Assembly: GCA_910592005.1 (NCBI GenBank)
Contig: CAJVPP010001055.1
Coordinates: 1-23,173 of the forward strand
Direction of reading: 5' to 3'
DNA length: 23,173 nucleotides
Source: Funneliformis mosseae
Lineage: Eukaryota; Glomeromycota; Glomeromycetes; Glomerales; Glomeraceae
Shown: piece after piece, positions 8,199 to 18,524 of the stretch
Layout of the letters: every line of letters begins with the position of its first letter
Numbering within the stretch: position 1 is the first letter of the stretch
Made by a program: the position numbers and the translations under genes
Notes under the pieces: model-generated
What the model was told of the DNA's origin: nothing
What the model saw: the letters and a program-made list of their open reading frames with translations, nothing else
The model's database searches: none

Positions 8199-11140
8199 CT
8201 ATTCGTAGTGTTTCTTGTATTTGAGGTTCTTAACCATGTCACTACCTAACTCGACTGCCAATAGTTCTCTATAATAATCAAAATGACACTCTTAGTACGG
8301 TTATCATTTAAAGAAACTCTTTCATATTGAATAACTAAACCAACCTGATATGATCGATGGCTTCGTTATCAGCATTGCCGCTTAACCAAAGTTCTACGCG
8401 ATCACCTCTGCTTCTACGAGCGCAGACGGCACCGCAGATAACATTGTTATCGTCGATAGTTTCACCGGCAAGAAGCAAGATAATTGAATCCCATAGCGAA
8501 TCGAGTCGATTTCTTGAAGGACATAAAGTGAAACGACCTCCCTATAAATGAAAAAAGAGTTTGTTAATAAATGAAAATAAAAAAACGTGAGCCGAATACA
8601 AAAAAAAAAACTCGATAATTTACCTTTTGGTTAACTTCATCTTCCCACATAGGCATTATGTCCCCCTTAAAGAAGCTAAGATTCGCAAACGTTTTCATGT
8701 CGCTTGGCTTAACTTTTGAATAGAATTCACGCAAATTTGAGCACAATTCTGGAACCGTGTTGCATTTAAAAATCGTGTTCAATGTCGAAGAATATTTATT
8801 CTTCGAGACGATCCTTGTGTTCGTCTTCGTCGCTGATGTATCTGAAAAATACATTGTCCTATTAACAAATATAAAGTAATTCTATCATTAGTATAGTCAA
8901 AAAATGAAATGAAATGAAGTAAACAAAAATATATATTTTACCATTTATTGGACAATGGTAAAGATTCTGGATAATTCTCTTCTCTGATTCTTTCGAGTTG
9001 TCGACGAATCCTAAGTGCCTCATCTGAATCTGGTTCCAATTTCTTGAGTTGTTCCACAATTTCAAATAAGTGGGGGAGCAAATATTCTTGCTCCTCGTGC
9101 TCCTCGAGTACCTCGTGGTCGTCCATCTTTTGTTCTGAATCCTCACTTTCATTCCCGCAAATTTCCAAGTCAACTGGTTCTTCGATTGTCATATCTTTTT
9201 GACATTCCTCGACGGGAAGTACTTTTTCAAACTCTTCCTCCTCCTCATCTTCTTCCAAAACTGGAGAAAGATGCTCAGAACTAAGGGTTGAAAGTACGGA
9301 AGGTGATCGAGAATTGCAATGCTTTAAATCATTAATAGATTCTTCTTCGGTAAACACGGTGTTTGCTGATTCTGCGTACGTCGACGTATTTGAAAATGAG
9401 GTAGTTGAAGTCTCGGACACGGGAGTAGACAAGGTTGAACAACCCAAAGATGCAAAGAAGGCATCATCGTCGTCTTTACAAAGCTCTATGTTCGTTTCAA
9501 TTTTGAGATTCTGTATATTAAAACGTGTATTAGGAATTGCTTTTGGAGGTAATCGTACGACAAGTGGTTCGGATTCGAAGTTGATACTGCTTGATGTGAT
9601 ATCGTTGTGATGACTATAATCGTTATAACGGTTGATCCACATTAATTCCCTTCTTGAACTCGATTTGATTGATGGGCTTTGCGATCCATGAGGAGGTAAC
9701 TTCACCAAAGGGCAAACCCCCGTCGCAATTTCTATCGCGTGTGCAGATTCGTATTCACCCTCAATGTTGTCGTCGTTGTCGTCATCATCGTCAGCTTGTG
9801 AAATAAAAGCAACGGAACCTTTTGAAGATAACCACCAAGGTTCTTCACAGAGAAGAGAATTCTTTGTATTTCTCGGTAGATTGACCGTGATTACTGGACG
9901 TTGATCAGCGCGTAACTCGGTGGGTGAAGAAGATTGGACAGGTTCAAAAACTTTTTTCTCGACTATGAGCTTGTAAACGAGTATTGGTTGATCCATTCCC
10001 GGAAGTTTTACCTCGTAATACTTTGAAATATCTGATCCCTGAACCATCATCTCTTCATTGCATTGTTGCTGTGGAGGTTGATGTGGGAACTGCTGTGGAG
10101 GTTGATGTGTGAGTTGATATAAAGGCTGATGTGGAGGTTTATGATGTGGGATATGATGTGGAGGTTGAAGTGGAGGTTGATATGAGAATTGCTGTGGAGG
10201 TTGATGTGAGAATTGCTGTGAAGGTTGATATGTGAATTGCTGTGGAGATTGATGTGGGAATTGCTGTGAAGGTTGATGTGGGAATTGCTGTGGAGGTTGA
10301 TGTGGGAATTGCTGTGGAGGTTGATGTGGGAATTGCTGTGGAGGTTGATGTGGGAATTGCTGTGGAGGCTGATGTTGCGGAGGCTGTGAAGAAAAGGAGG
10401 ATGACCGATGATATTCATTCTGCCTTAGTGGAGTATCATCGGAGAAGGTTAACTGATGAGATTCATTTTGACATGATGCAGAATTTTGTGATGGGGAGCC
10501 AGAAGGCAATTCATGTGAAGATAAAACAACAAACGAGTCGTTTTGTAATGAAGGGATATGGGAAGGTATGATAATTTTTTTTTGTTGTGGGAGTGAAGAA
10601 GGTGTTGAATAATTATTTAATTTTTGTCCTTCTGTTAAGACAGATTGACAATTTCGAACCGGTGCAGTTGAAGGTGATTTGACGTTCTTCTTATTCTTCT
10701 TCTTTTTCTTCTTTTGTGAAGGACATAAGGGATCATTGTTGAGTTTTGATTTGCTAGGCTTCTTATTGTTGTGTTGTGTTTTACCACGATGATTGTCTGT
10801 ACAAGTTGTTTGTGGATAGTCTTTCTTTTCAGCATTGATCCACGTTGATTCTTGAACTGCGCGAAAAAAAAAAAGGTCGAGTTTAGTGATGACGGGTAAT
10901 AAAATTATAAATTTGATGATATACACAAATTGGGGAGGGGAGGGATAACAGAATTTTAGAATTGAGAAACTCTCAAACATGTACGCGTGCGTGTTTTGTT
11001 ATTCATTGGGTTCGTATTTACGTGATAAACAATTCATTATCCCCCGACATTAATTTTTTTTTTTTTTAAAGGAGACATTTACCTGATACTACATTATTAT
11101 TGTTGAGTTTGTGGTGAGGGAACCTACTAATGTTGGCCAT
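8199..11140 (-). CDS. eIF4E-family cap-binding protein with very long disordered N-terminal extension (five exons)
   Basis: Exons 11140-11083, 10856-8942, 8858-8624, 8541-8345 and 8268-8199 total 2475 nt (824 aa plus stop), with phases agreeing at every junction. The ATG at 11140 opens MANISRFPHHK, ending at a CAG|GTAAAT donor. Residues 1-640 are low complexity: a Lys run (68-76), a PPQQFPHQ repeat tract (about 177-284), an Asp run (375-382) and a Glu run (554-563). From about 645 the eIF4E fold is clear: LPLSNKW (W658, equivalent to human W43), Y680 (W56 position), MPMWEDE (W729/E730, equivalent to W102/E103), GGRF, CGAV, R779 and R784 (R157/K162 positions) and W788 (W166). Family members bind the mRNA 5' cap in the cytoplasm to promote or repress translation. 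The W56-to-Tyr change and R701 at the dorsal W73 position argue against a plain housekeeping eIF4E. Family assignment is firm. The role is inferred, and exons 1 and 5 are less certain than the middle three. Confidence 0.88.
8269..8344 (-). other. Last intron of the eIF4E-family gene, non-consensus donor
   Basis: The donor reads CAG|GTTGGT instead of the GTAAAT/GTAAAA of introns 1-3. The acceptor is ATTATTATAG and a TACTAAG branch-like site lies inside. I accepted it because splicing adds 22 residues beginning RELLAVELG and ending YKKHYE, which resemble the C-terminal helix and strand of eIF4E (compare YKxH in that family). Without splicing, the frame stops after only IRLV. Confidence 0.65.
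10059..10388 (-). repeat. 24 bp coding minisatellite (PPQQFPHQ repeat)
   Basis: A 24 bp unit encoding the octapeptide PPQQFPHQ is repeated head to tail. It is nearly perfect over about four central copies (around 10255-10375) and degenerates outward into variants such as PSQQFSHQ. The tract gives repetitive open frames on both strands, which are shadows. In the protein it forms a Pro/Gln/His-rich disordered segment. Confidence 0.85.
10857..11082 (-). other. First intron of the eIF4E-family gene (226 bp)
   Basis: The donor is GTAAAT and the acceptor GCAG follows a long T run, with CACTAAAC as the branch-like site. It is nearly three times longer than introns 2-4 (83, 82 and 76 bp). Splicing joins a split Val codon (G|TT). 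An alternative start at 10980 inside the intron would read through it, but the resulting peptide is hydrophobic and the splice signals are good, so the ATG at 11140 is preferred. Confidence 0.7.
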
Positions 11141-11236
11141 AATCGAAAATTTATACCTCGAAATAGAAAGGTTTGATAATTGTTGTGGTTTTTAAAAGAA
11201 ACCCTTAAAGAAAAAATCGAATGGAAAAAAAAAAAT

Positions 11237-11270
11237 ATTATATATCTTTTTATATCTTTTTATATATTTT
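11237..11270 (-). promoter_or_regulatory. Possible TATA-like region upstream of the eIF4E-family gene
   Basis: On the minus strand, TATAAAAAG occurs twice in a short direct repeat about 105-125 bases upstream of the start codon. The position suits a core promoter, but the surrounding sequence is generally AT-rich, so chance is likely. Confidence 0.25.
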
Positions 11271-12346
11271 AATGGTGTATGGTATTGTTTTATTTTTTCT
11301 CTCTCACTCTTTTTTTTTTTTTTTTTCTTTTTTTTTTTTTTGTGGTTTATTTTTTTTTTTTATTGTGTGTGCCAATGTTTGTAATGTTTGCAAGAAAGTG
11401 TCTGGAATTTTTATTTTTTTTTTTTTATTTTTTTTTTCATCGTAAAATTTCCCCCGTTATTTATATCACAATTTTAACAGTGGAGGGAATAAAAAAAAAA
11501 AAAAATTTTTTCCCCGTTTTCTTTTCCGGGAAACATAACCGGCATAATGTGACAAAATGGAGGGTAAATCAAAAATATGTTAAGAATATCACTTGAACAA
11601 ACACATTAAAGTAAAAGATTTTTGATGGGCGTTCATTTATAGTTGTGTTACCGTGGTGCAGTTCAAAAAGAACCTTACATGTAGGAAAAATATGTACAAT
11701 ATAGAAGGTCACATTGAAATTTTTTTGTTGTTTTAATTTATCCGATAAAAAAGGGGTTTTGGTTAAAAAGGACCCATTGTTCGACGTATGCATGAAAACC
11801 AAACGAAGAACGATCTACAATGTTGGAGGACATTACCAATAACAAAAAAAAAAAAAAATTAAAGAGAAAGAGAGAGAGGGAGAATAAGAGGGAGAAGAAA
11901 AACCAGTTGAGTCATTCTAAAATTAGGAATCAAAAAAAATAAAAAATAAAAAATAAAATAAAAATAAATAAATAAAAACATGATAAACTTCTCACCCCCT
12001 TATTTTACTAGTACAAATTGAAAGTAGGTTAGATTTTGAAAAGTAATTGTAAAGTAATTTCGATCAATATTATCTAATTGTTTGTTTTAATAGTATATAA
12101 TAGTCAATTGTGGGCGAAGAGGAAAAGGCAATTTATTATTATCAAACTGTGGGTTGTATATCATTGGGCGGAAGATAAAAAACATTAGATGCAAGATTCC
12201 CAAATAGTCGATAACCCCACGCGCCCTAGACGCACTTTTGACTGTACTTTGACCAACTTCAGTTAAAACCTGTTTAATATATTTGGTGATTAGTGAGAAC
12301 CAATCACGACCGATGGACTTATCACCAATTTTTCGGTGAAATGTCC

Positions 12347-12378
<32 letters not shown>

Positions 12379-12390
12379 GGGGGGGGGGGG
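12347..12390. repeat. T11-A20 run followed by 12 G
   Basis: Eleven T (12347-12357) pass directly into twenty A (12358-12377), then one T and twelve G (12379-12390). The T/A part is self-complementary. G12 is the longest G run in the window. Tracts like this resist nucleosomes and are also prone to assembly error. Confidence 0.8.
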
Positions 12391-12912
12391 TAGGAACGTC
12401 GAGAGGATCGCATTTCCACGCTTCAAATAAAATAAAAACAAAATTTCTGACGGATCTCCTTTTGATTCCTAATCCAAAAAAAAAAATGATGTTTGTTTCA
12501 GTAAATAATCATCTGAAATTTTCCCATTGTACGACCTCAGCTTCCCTGAACTACTGTCGCTATTTGTGGGATTAGGATAGATGAAGCGATAAACAAATGA
12601 CTCAAAGAATTATCACAATTTTTTGAAATCGCGTGTTTATCGCAGAAATTTCGTAAAACTAAAAGACCTTTTTTGGTTTAGTACGGATTTATTCCGGAAA
12701 AAAACATCATCAGACTACTTGAATTGAAAGATTACTACTAAATACCCCACATTTTAACTTTTATCTATACTAAAAAAATTCTAAACTGGTGATTTGATAG
12801 GAAATTCCTTCATTCAAATAAATTTCTCCGAAATTTATTATTTATTTTAATTAAAACATGTGATGATCACTTTATGTGGCATTAAAGAGGTTCGTTCATT
12901 CTTTATTTTTAA

Positions 12913-12943
<31 letters not shown>

Positions 12944-14904
12944 TCATTTTCACACCCTTTTTTACTTAAATACCAAACTATTCCGTGTCATCGATCCTTT
13001 GTTCGAGTTCGAAATTTAGAACTTCACCAAGCAAAAATTTCCCGCCAAAAAATTTCAACCAACGACCAATTAATTTCCCGCCGTCCTCCCTAACTAAAAA
13101 TCTAAAACTTTATCTCTTTTGAGCAATTCCATTTATTTACCATATGACTAATCTACTACCACAAAGCTATTCTTGGCGGCGTAATGGGACACATAAGATA
13201 TATTGGTAAATTCATTGGATTAATATATCACAGAGACAAAAATCAACTTTAAAATAAGGTTTGGATACAAATAAAATTTGTGATATACTTATAATCGCTA
13301 ATGTATCACACGAAAAAACAATACGTTTCTCAATGACACTGCCTCGTCTGTAACGTTGTAATTTCAGGGGATGAGAGGTCGAGGAACCCTTGTTCTTTGT
13401 GGATTTTATCCACATTATCCACATTGAATAACTTGTTTCATTCATCCCTTGTTTATCAAATTTAGTTGCTAACAAGAAATTCTGATAAATTAAATGGTCC
13501 CACCTATCTTTTTTTTTTATTATTTTTCGCATTAATCGTTCCGCAGGGAAGTATCTAAAGGTTGCTTGGATTTGATTTTTTACGAGTAAATCATCCCAGG
13601 GAACTTAAGTTGACGAATTGTGTTCGCGATACGGATTTTTTTAAAAACATGACTTGTTTCAAACGCGAGATTTACACGAAGTAGTTTTTTTCTACTTTCA
13701 GGATTTGCATTCAGACTCGGCCGAATATTTATCTTTTACCAAAAACGTAAAGGAACGCTAGCTAATAATGTATCGAGAACCTTTTTCCATTTTGTTTATT
13801 TATATTTTGAGGTTTAAAGTATTTCTAAAAAATACCCCTCAACCTTGTGTAAACTTTATTTCAAACATAAACAAAACAAGAATGGCGTGCTGTTCTGGAT
13901 ACGGTCAACCGTTAAGGGAACACATAGATTTCGATTTGACCTCTGTTTGATTCAAGAACTTTCTAGTGCGATGTTTGTACCCTATCGGGTGTATCATTAC
14001 ACCGACTCATAAAAGAAAATAATCAAGTTGATTGAGATTTTTGTGCAAATGAAACTTATATAAATGAGATTACAGTTTTAGGTTGTGCGTGACTAAAATA
14101 AACAATTTAATTTGACTTGATAGGGATAACAAATGATGATAGTGACAATGATGGTGATAATTTAAAACCCTCATTCATTACCGGATATTATCTTTTACCG
14201 ACCCATCGAAATTCGATTTGTATCCCCAGTAAATTGTTTATTTGATTTATAAAAAAAAAAAAATAATAATAATAATAACAATAAATTAACGCGTTGTATA
14301 TATGTGTGTGTTTAGGTAAGCCAAAAAAAAAAAAAAAGAGAGAGAGAAAAGAGAAAAGTGTAAAAATGTTTATTATTTAATCGTCTTTACGCATAATTAA
14401 TGAGAATTCCTTTTAAACCAATCAAACCGATCAATGGATTGAGAAGGTTCTATTTTTTTTTCGAATACTTTGACATCAATAATTGGTCGGAGGTCAAACA
14501 ACCGTTTTGATTTCGACCCAGAACGTGCAGATCCATGTTGGATAATCTTTCAATCTTCATTGGAACATGACAAAAATTAAAGTGTCACATGTAATGCTTA
14601 TTTCTTTATGAAAACTCCTAATCTGGGAGAAGTTTACGTATGCGAAAGGGTTTCTTGTAACCATCAACTGTTAAGAATATTAATTTAATTTATAAAAATT
14701 ATAAACATTACAATTCTTTAGGCATAACAGGGAATAAAAAATTTTAGTGACCAATTATTTGAACATGATGACCTTCTTTTTAATGACCACTAACTGTTAA
14801 AAGGTGAGAATATATTTTTTCCGGGTTAAAGTTTTGATTTCATGAACGCTTGAAAAATATATTATTGTTGTTACATTTGACCTTCTCATATGTTTATATA
14901 TATT

Positions 14905-14928
14905 TATATATATATATATATATATATA
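14905..14928. repeat. (TA)12 microsatellite
   Basis: Twelve uninterrupted TA units lie inside a longer TATTTATA-rich stretch beginning near 14893. It is intergenic. Confidence 0.85.
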
Positions 14929-15894
14929 TTATTTTACACAACCTTCACGAAACACATTTCTTCCCTCTATATGGCAAATCTTCCTTGTCGAAGGGAAAAG
15001 CGGTATTTATTCGATATGAAATTGATATTCCAAGATGTGGACTTGCTTTGCATATATTTATTTTTATTTTATTTTTTTTTTTTTTTTTTTGGTGTTGACA
15101 GATTACAACATCTTTGATGACAACTTTAATAAAAAATGATCCAATTACAATTCCGATGCATGATATTTAAACCGGTATGATTTAAAATCTAAGTATTGTA
15201 TGGTCCTTTAAGGTTTAACTCCATATTTTTTCCCTTCCTTACGTTTTTTTCATATCGAGATAATCACCTAAGCTAACCAACAAATAATCATCCATCAGCC
15301 GCTTCAAAACGCGGTACACGCCGCCTAATCACACGGTAACACTAAACAATCAACTTTTTTTTTTGATTAACCTAAAAAAGAAAGTAATTTTATGTGGGGT
15401 TTCTAACTTTCTAACTATGATTTACGGTATATTTGTATTTTTTTTTAATTATAATGTATAAAAGTAATAATCACATTTAAAACAAGTAATAAACATTTCA
15501 TTTATTATGCAGGGTTTTTGTTCGGATTTTTTAACGTCCTTTTTGTTGAGGTGATTTGATGATTATCATTCCCTTTCGTGATTATTCAAACGTTGTCCAA
15601 GGTTCTAGTTTTTAAGGGGAATTATCCCGTTCAAGAGACAGTTACATATATATCTCTTTTTTTTAAAAAAAAAAATAAAATAAAAGGAAATTAAATTACG
15701 TCAGAGATAAATTTTTTTGCAGAGGAACCAACCTTTTATCATGAAGTCACAGTCACAATCACAGACTTCGTCAAATAGTACATAATATTAACGCCATGAC
15801 TCGGAGCAAAAAGTAACGGTAATATGAATTAAAAAAAACTTGTAACAAAAAAAATTGCTAATCTCTGTGAAAAAATGAAAAAAAAAAAAAAGAA

Positions 15895-15938
15895 ACTTGT
15901 AAATATTTACAAAACTTGTAAATGAAACAACTTGTAAA
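15895..15938. repeat. Triplicated ACTTGTAAA with a palindrome
   Basis: ACTTGTAAA occurs at 15895-15903, 15914-15922 and 15930-15938. The first copy is part of a perfect 16 bp palindrome, TTGTAAATATTTACAA (15897-15912). It could be a small cluster of binding sites. No neighbouring gene start supports this. Confidence 0.45.
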
Positions 15939-16230
15939 ATGGGACTTATGACTTTTTTTTTTTTTTTTTTTTTTTTTTTGAGATCCTAAAGTTCCAACTA
16001 ACAAAATTGTTACACTTACCGTTATTTCTTGTGAAAATTTTTTTTTTTTCAAAGGCGGAAAAAACAGGAATGCGTCAAAAATAATAAAAATAGGAAACTG
16101 TTCCAATAATCCGATCATGGGTGGCACGTGAATTTCTCCTCGACCAAAGGAAAATGCACAAAATGTCAATCGTTACGTAATTATGATGCAATCCTAATTT
16201 CGAGTCAAAAATTAATCTAATTTTAGAAAT

Positions 16231-17142
16231 ATGTATTTTTTTAAAACGTACCTTTACTATTCTTCTTGGTCTTCTATTTCTTCTATTAAAAAAAAATAGG
16301 TATAACTATATAAAGTTAAAAAAATTAAAATTTAATTTGATCCGATAAATTAAGACAACTTATATTAAATTAAAATATATTTATTTCATTAATTTTCCTA
16401 TCTTTTATATTAATTAAAGATATAAATAATAAATCAAATTTAAATTAAATATTTTATTTTAAACTGTTTCAAATATCAAATTTAATATTTTACATGTTAT
16501 GCTTTAAAGTATTTTAAAATATAAAAACATTTAATATTTGAATATTTTGAAGTAAAAAAAAAAAATTTCTAAAAAATAAAAAAAATTTGAAATTAATATT
16601 AAATCTGATTTTTTTTTTTTTACAAAATATTTATATAATAAATTTTTTTAATCAAAATACAAAAATTCTTTTTATATATATATATTATTTTGATATGTTT
16701 TTAATGAAATATAATTTAATTAAAAATTATAATAATTAATCATAACAAAATATAAAAGTTTTATTTTATATTATATTATTATTTAATAATCAAAATAAAA
16801 ATTTTAAATATTATTAATAAAATTATAAATAATCAATAATTTAATTTATATTTAAATTGTTAAATATTAATCTAGTATATTAAAAAATTATTTAAATAAT
16901 TACTATTTTTATTATTAAATAAAAAAAATTATCATATCATTTAATATCATATAAAATTTGCTGATTAATGATAATCTCATCTTAAATGATTTTTTAATTG
17001 CAATTAATAATAATAATTAATAGCAATATTTAGTAATGACAAATTATAAGATCATTTACTAATAGTATTGGCATATAAGTGTACTATTAAGCATATATTA
17101 AAATAAGGAAATATCTTTAATCATTAACTCAGAATCTTCAAG
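16231..17142. other. AT-rich left flank of the gypsy element
   Basis: Base composition drops to nearly pure A/T at about 16230. No reading frame is recognisable. The 5' LTR and gag of the gypsy element would be expected here, but I could not find an LTR border, primer-binding site or gag motif, so these parts are lost or too decayed to see. Confidence 0.35.
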
Positions 17143-17440
17143 ATGTATTATATTCTCTTGCTTGAGAATTTTAGTATAAAGATACAAAAGGAATCTAAAA
17201 CAATAATGATTAATATGAATAGTATAAAAAAAAGATCTTTAGAAATAATTACTAATATTTCACTAAAATTAATGAGAAAAATAATTTCTTTTAATACAAT
17301 TGTAACTAAAATAAATTTCTATAATACAATTATAAAAAATAATTAATTAGAAAAAACTGGTATAATAATAAGTTACAAAAATAAAATCATGATATTATAC
17401 TGAGAAGATCCCACTATCAATGTTCTCATTAAATTTTACT
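17143..17440 (+). pseudogene. Gypsy pol: protease to RT linker remnant
   Basis: The open stretch MYYILLLENF and onward ends in INFYNTIIKNN, a TAA stop, then LEKTGIIISYKNK. This corresponds to the (D)YNxIxGNDWLEK segment after the aspartic protease in gypsy pol. The TAA replaces the Trp codon, and a later TGA replaces another Trp (ILY-stop-ED). The protease active-site triad DTG/DSG is not recognisable. The Lys/Glu-rich stretch from 17440 to 17760 is probably the decayed spacer before RT. Confidence 0.55.
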
Positions 17441-17769
17441 AATCATCCTTAATCAGGACTAAGACAATCAACAATAATGAAAATGATGAAGAGTATAAAA
17501 AAGAAAAATATAAAAAAGAAAGTAAAAAAAAATGAATAAGAAAAATTATTTTGTTATATTAAAGAAATCTCAATTAAAGAAACTCAAGAGATTAAAAAGG
17601 AATTAGAAAGTCTATTACAGTAAATTAAACTATAAAGAAATGCTTTTATCAATATAAGAAAATAGAAAAAAAGAATATTCTATATTAAATAATTAATAGC
17701 ACAATAATTAAAAAGATTTAATAAATTTATATTTTAATATGTAGACCTATTTATTTGGAAAAATGATCA

Positions 17770-18522
17770 GTTTGGAAGAACTATGTTATTACATATACTA
17801 TTGATATTGGAGAAGTAATGCTAATCAAATAAAGATTTTACCAAATCTTATACAAAAATTAAGAATTCATAAAAGAGAAATTAATTATCTGCTAAAATCA
17901 GGATTTATATAACTCTCAAAAAGCCAATAAATTTTACTTGTTATAGTAGTAGAGAAGAAAAATAACAAGAAATATTTATGTATTGATTATTATAAGCTAA
18001 ATAGTAAAAAGGATAACTATCCTCTATCACAAATTGATAACATATTAAAAATATTAGAAAGATCCAAATAGTTTACCTTTTTAGATCTTACAAGTAGTTT
18101 TTAATAAGTGAAATCAGATTCTAAAGACAGAGAAAATAGCATTTTCATTATCAAATTTGATACTTACAAATTTAATATTATTTCTTTAGATTTCGTAATA
18201 TCTTTATAATATTTCAGCAATTAATAGATATTGTTTTATATGATATTTTATAACAAAATATAGTCATATATATTGATAATATTAATATTAATACTAAAAT
18301 ATTTGACAAACATCTTTTGCAACTGAAATAAGTATTTTTATAATTGTAGTAAACTAGGCTAAATTAAACTCAGAAAAATGTTTCTTTTTAGTAAAAAGAT
18401 ATTTAGATAGATTTAAATAAAATAGCTATTATGAGAAACTTTCTAACATCAAAATATTTGATATAACTCAGAGGTTTTATTACCTTAATATTATATTATA
18501 AAAGATTCATAAAAGGTTTTGC
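17770..18522 (+). pseudogene. Gypsy reverse transcriptase remnant, 5' part
   Basis: Recognisable blocks in order are IKQR, REINYLLKSGFI, CIDYYKLNSKKDNYPLSQID, FTFLDLTS (first catalytic Asp), FIIKFDTYKFNIISLDF, FQQLIDIVLYDIL, YIDN at 18269-18280 (normally YxDD) and KRFIKGFA at the end. The second Asp of the YxDD box has become Asn, a G-to-A change. Stops replace Trp after the ERSK block and replace both Trp and Gln in the GYWQV motif. The frame is then cut by a Tc1-like element at 18525 and resumes after 19846. Confidence 0.85.
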
Positions 18523-18524
18523 TA

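Larger units (their letters stand above)
11141..16230. other. Five-kilobase intergenic region without a recognised gene
   Basis: I checked both strands. The open frames here are short and dominated by homopolymer translations (poly-Phe or poly-Lys), or have no recognisable motif. Examples are a minus-strand frame at 12419-12087 and another at 13532-13212. The region holds T-run/A-run junctions (12347-12377, around 12911-12930, around 15657-15674), 12 G at 12379-12390, a purine-rich tract (about 11859-11905), (TA)12 at 14905-14928 and 27 T at 15953-15979. It presumably includes the upstream regulatory region of the minus-strand gene. A small gene with atypical introns cannot be excluded. Confidence 0.4.

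Noticed and set aside
8357..8551. Plus-strand open frame beginning MASLSALPLNQ
   Set aside because: It is the antisense shadow of exon 4 of the eIF4E-family gene, whose minus-strand translation gives conserved motifs.
8862..9173. Minus-strand frame beginning MTWKFAGMKV
   Set aside because: It overlaps exon 2 in another frame and runs into intron 2. It has no similarity of its own.
10047..10390. CRISPR-like array
   Set aside because: Units are contiguous with no unique spacers, they encode a regular octapeptide in frame with the flanking exon, and the genome is eukaryotic.
10047..10571. Repetitive open frames on both strands (NLHSNSHI repeats and VDVGIAVE repeats)
   Set aside because: Both are other-frame readings of the 24 bp PPQQFPHQ coding repeat. 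A repeat with no stop in one frame often stays open in others.
11221..11596. Two plus-strand frames rich in Phe
   Set aside because: They are translations of long T runs upstream of the gene, with no motif and no splice-consistent partner.
12087..12419. Minus-strand frame with RKIGDKSIGRDWFSLITKYI
   Set aside because: It starts in homopolymer sequence (poly-Pro/Phe/Lys) and the remainder matched no family I know. It was left as intergenic, although a spliced small gene is not excluded.
13212..13532. Minus-strand frame beginning MRKIIKKKDRWDH
   Set aside because: No recognisable domain, composition not gene-like, and no supporting splice sites.
14121..14130. TAGGGATAAC resembling a homing endonuclease site
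   Set aside because: Only the first ten bases match the 18 bp site, and no endonuclease or intron is nearby.
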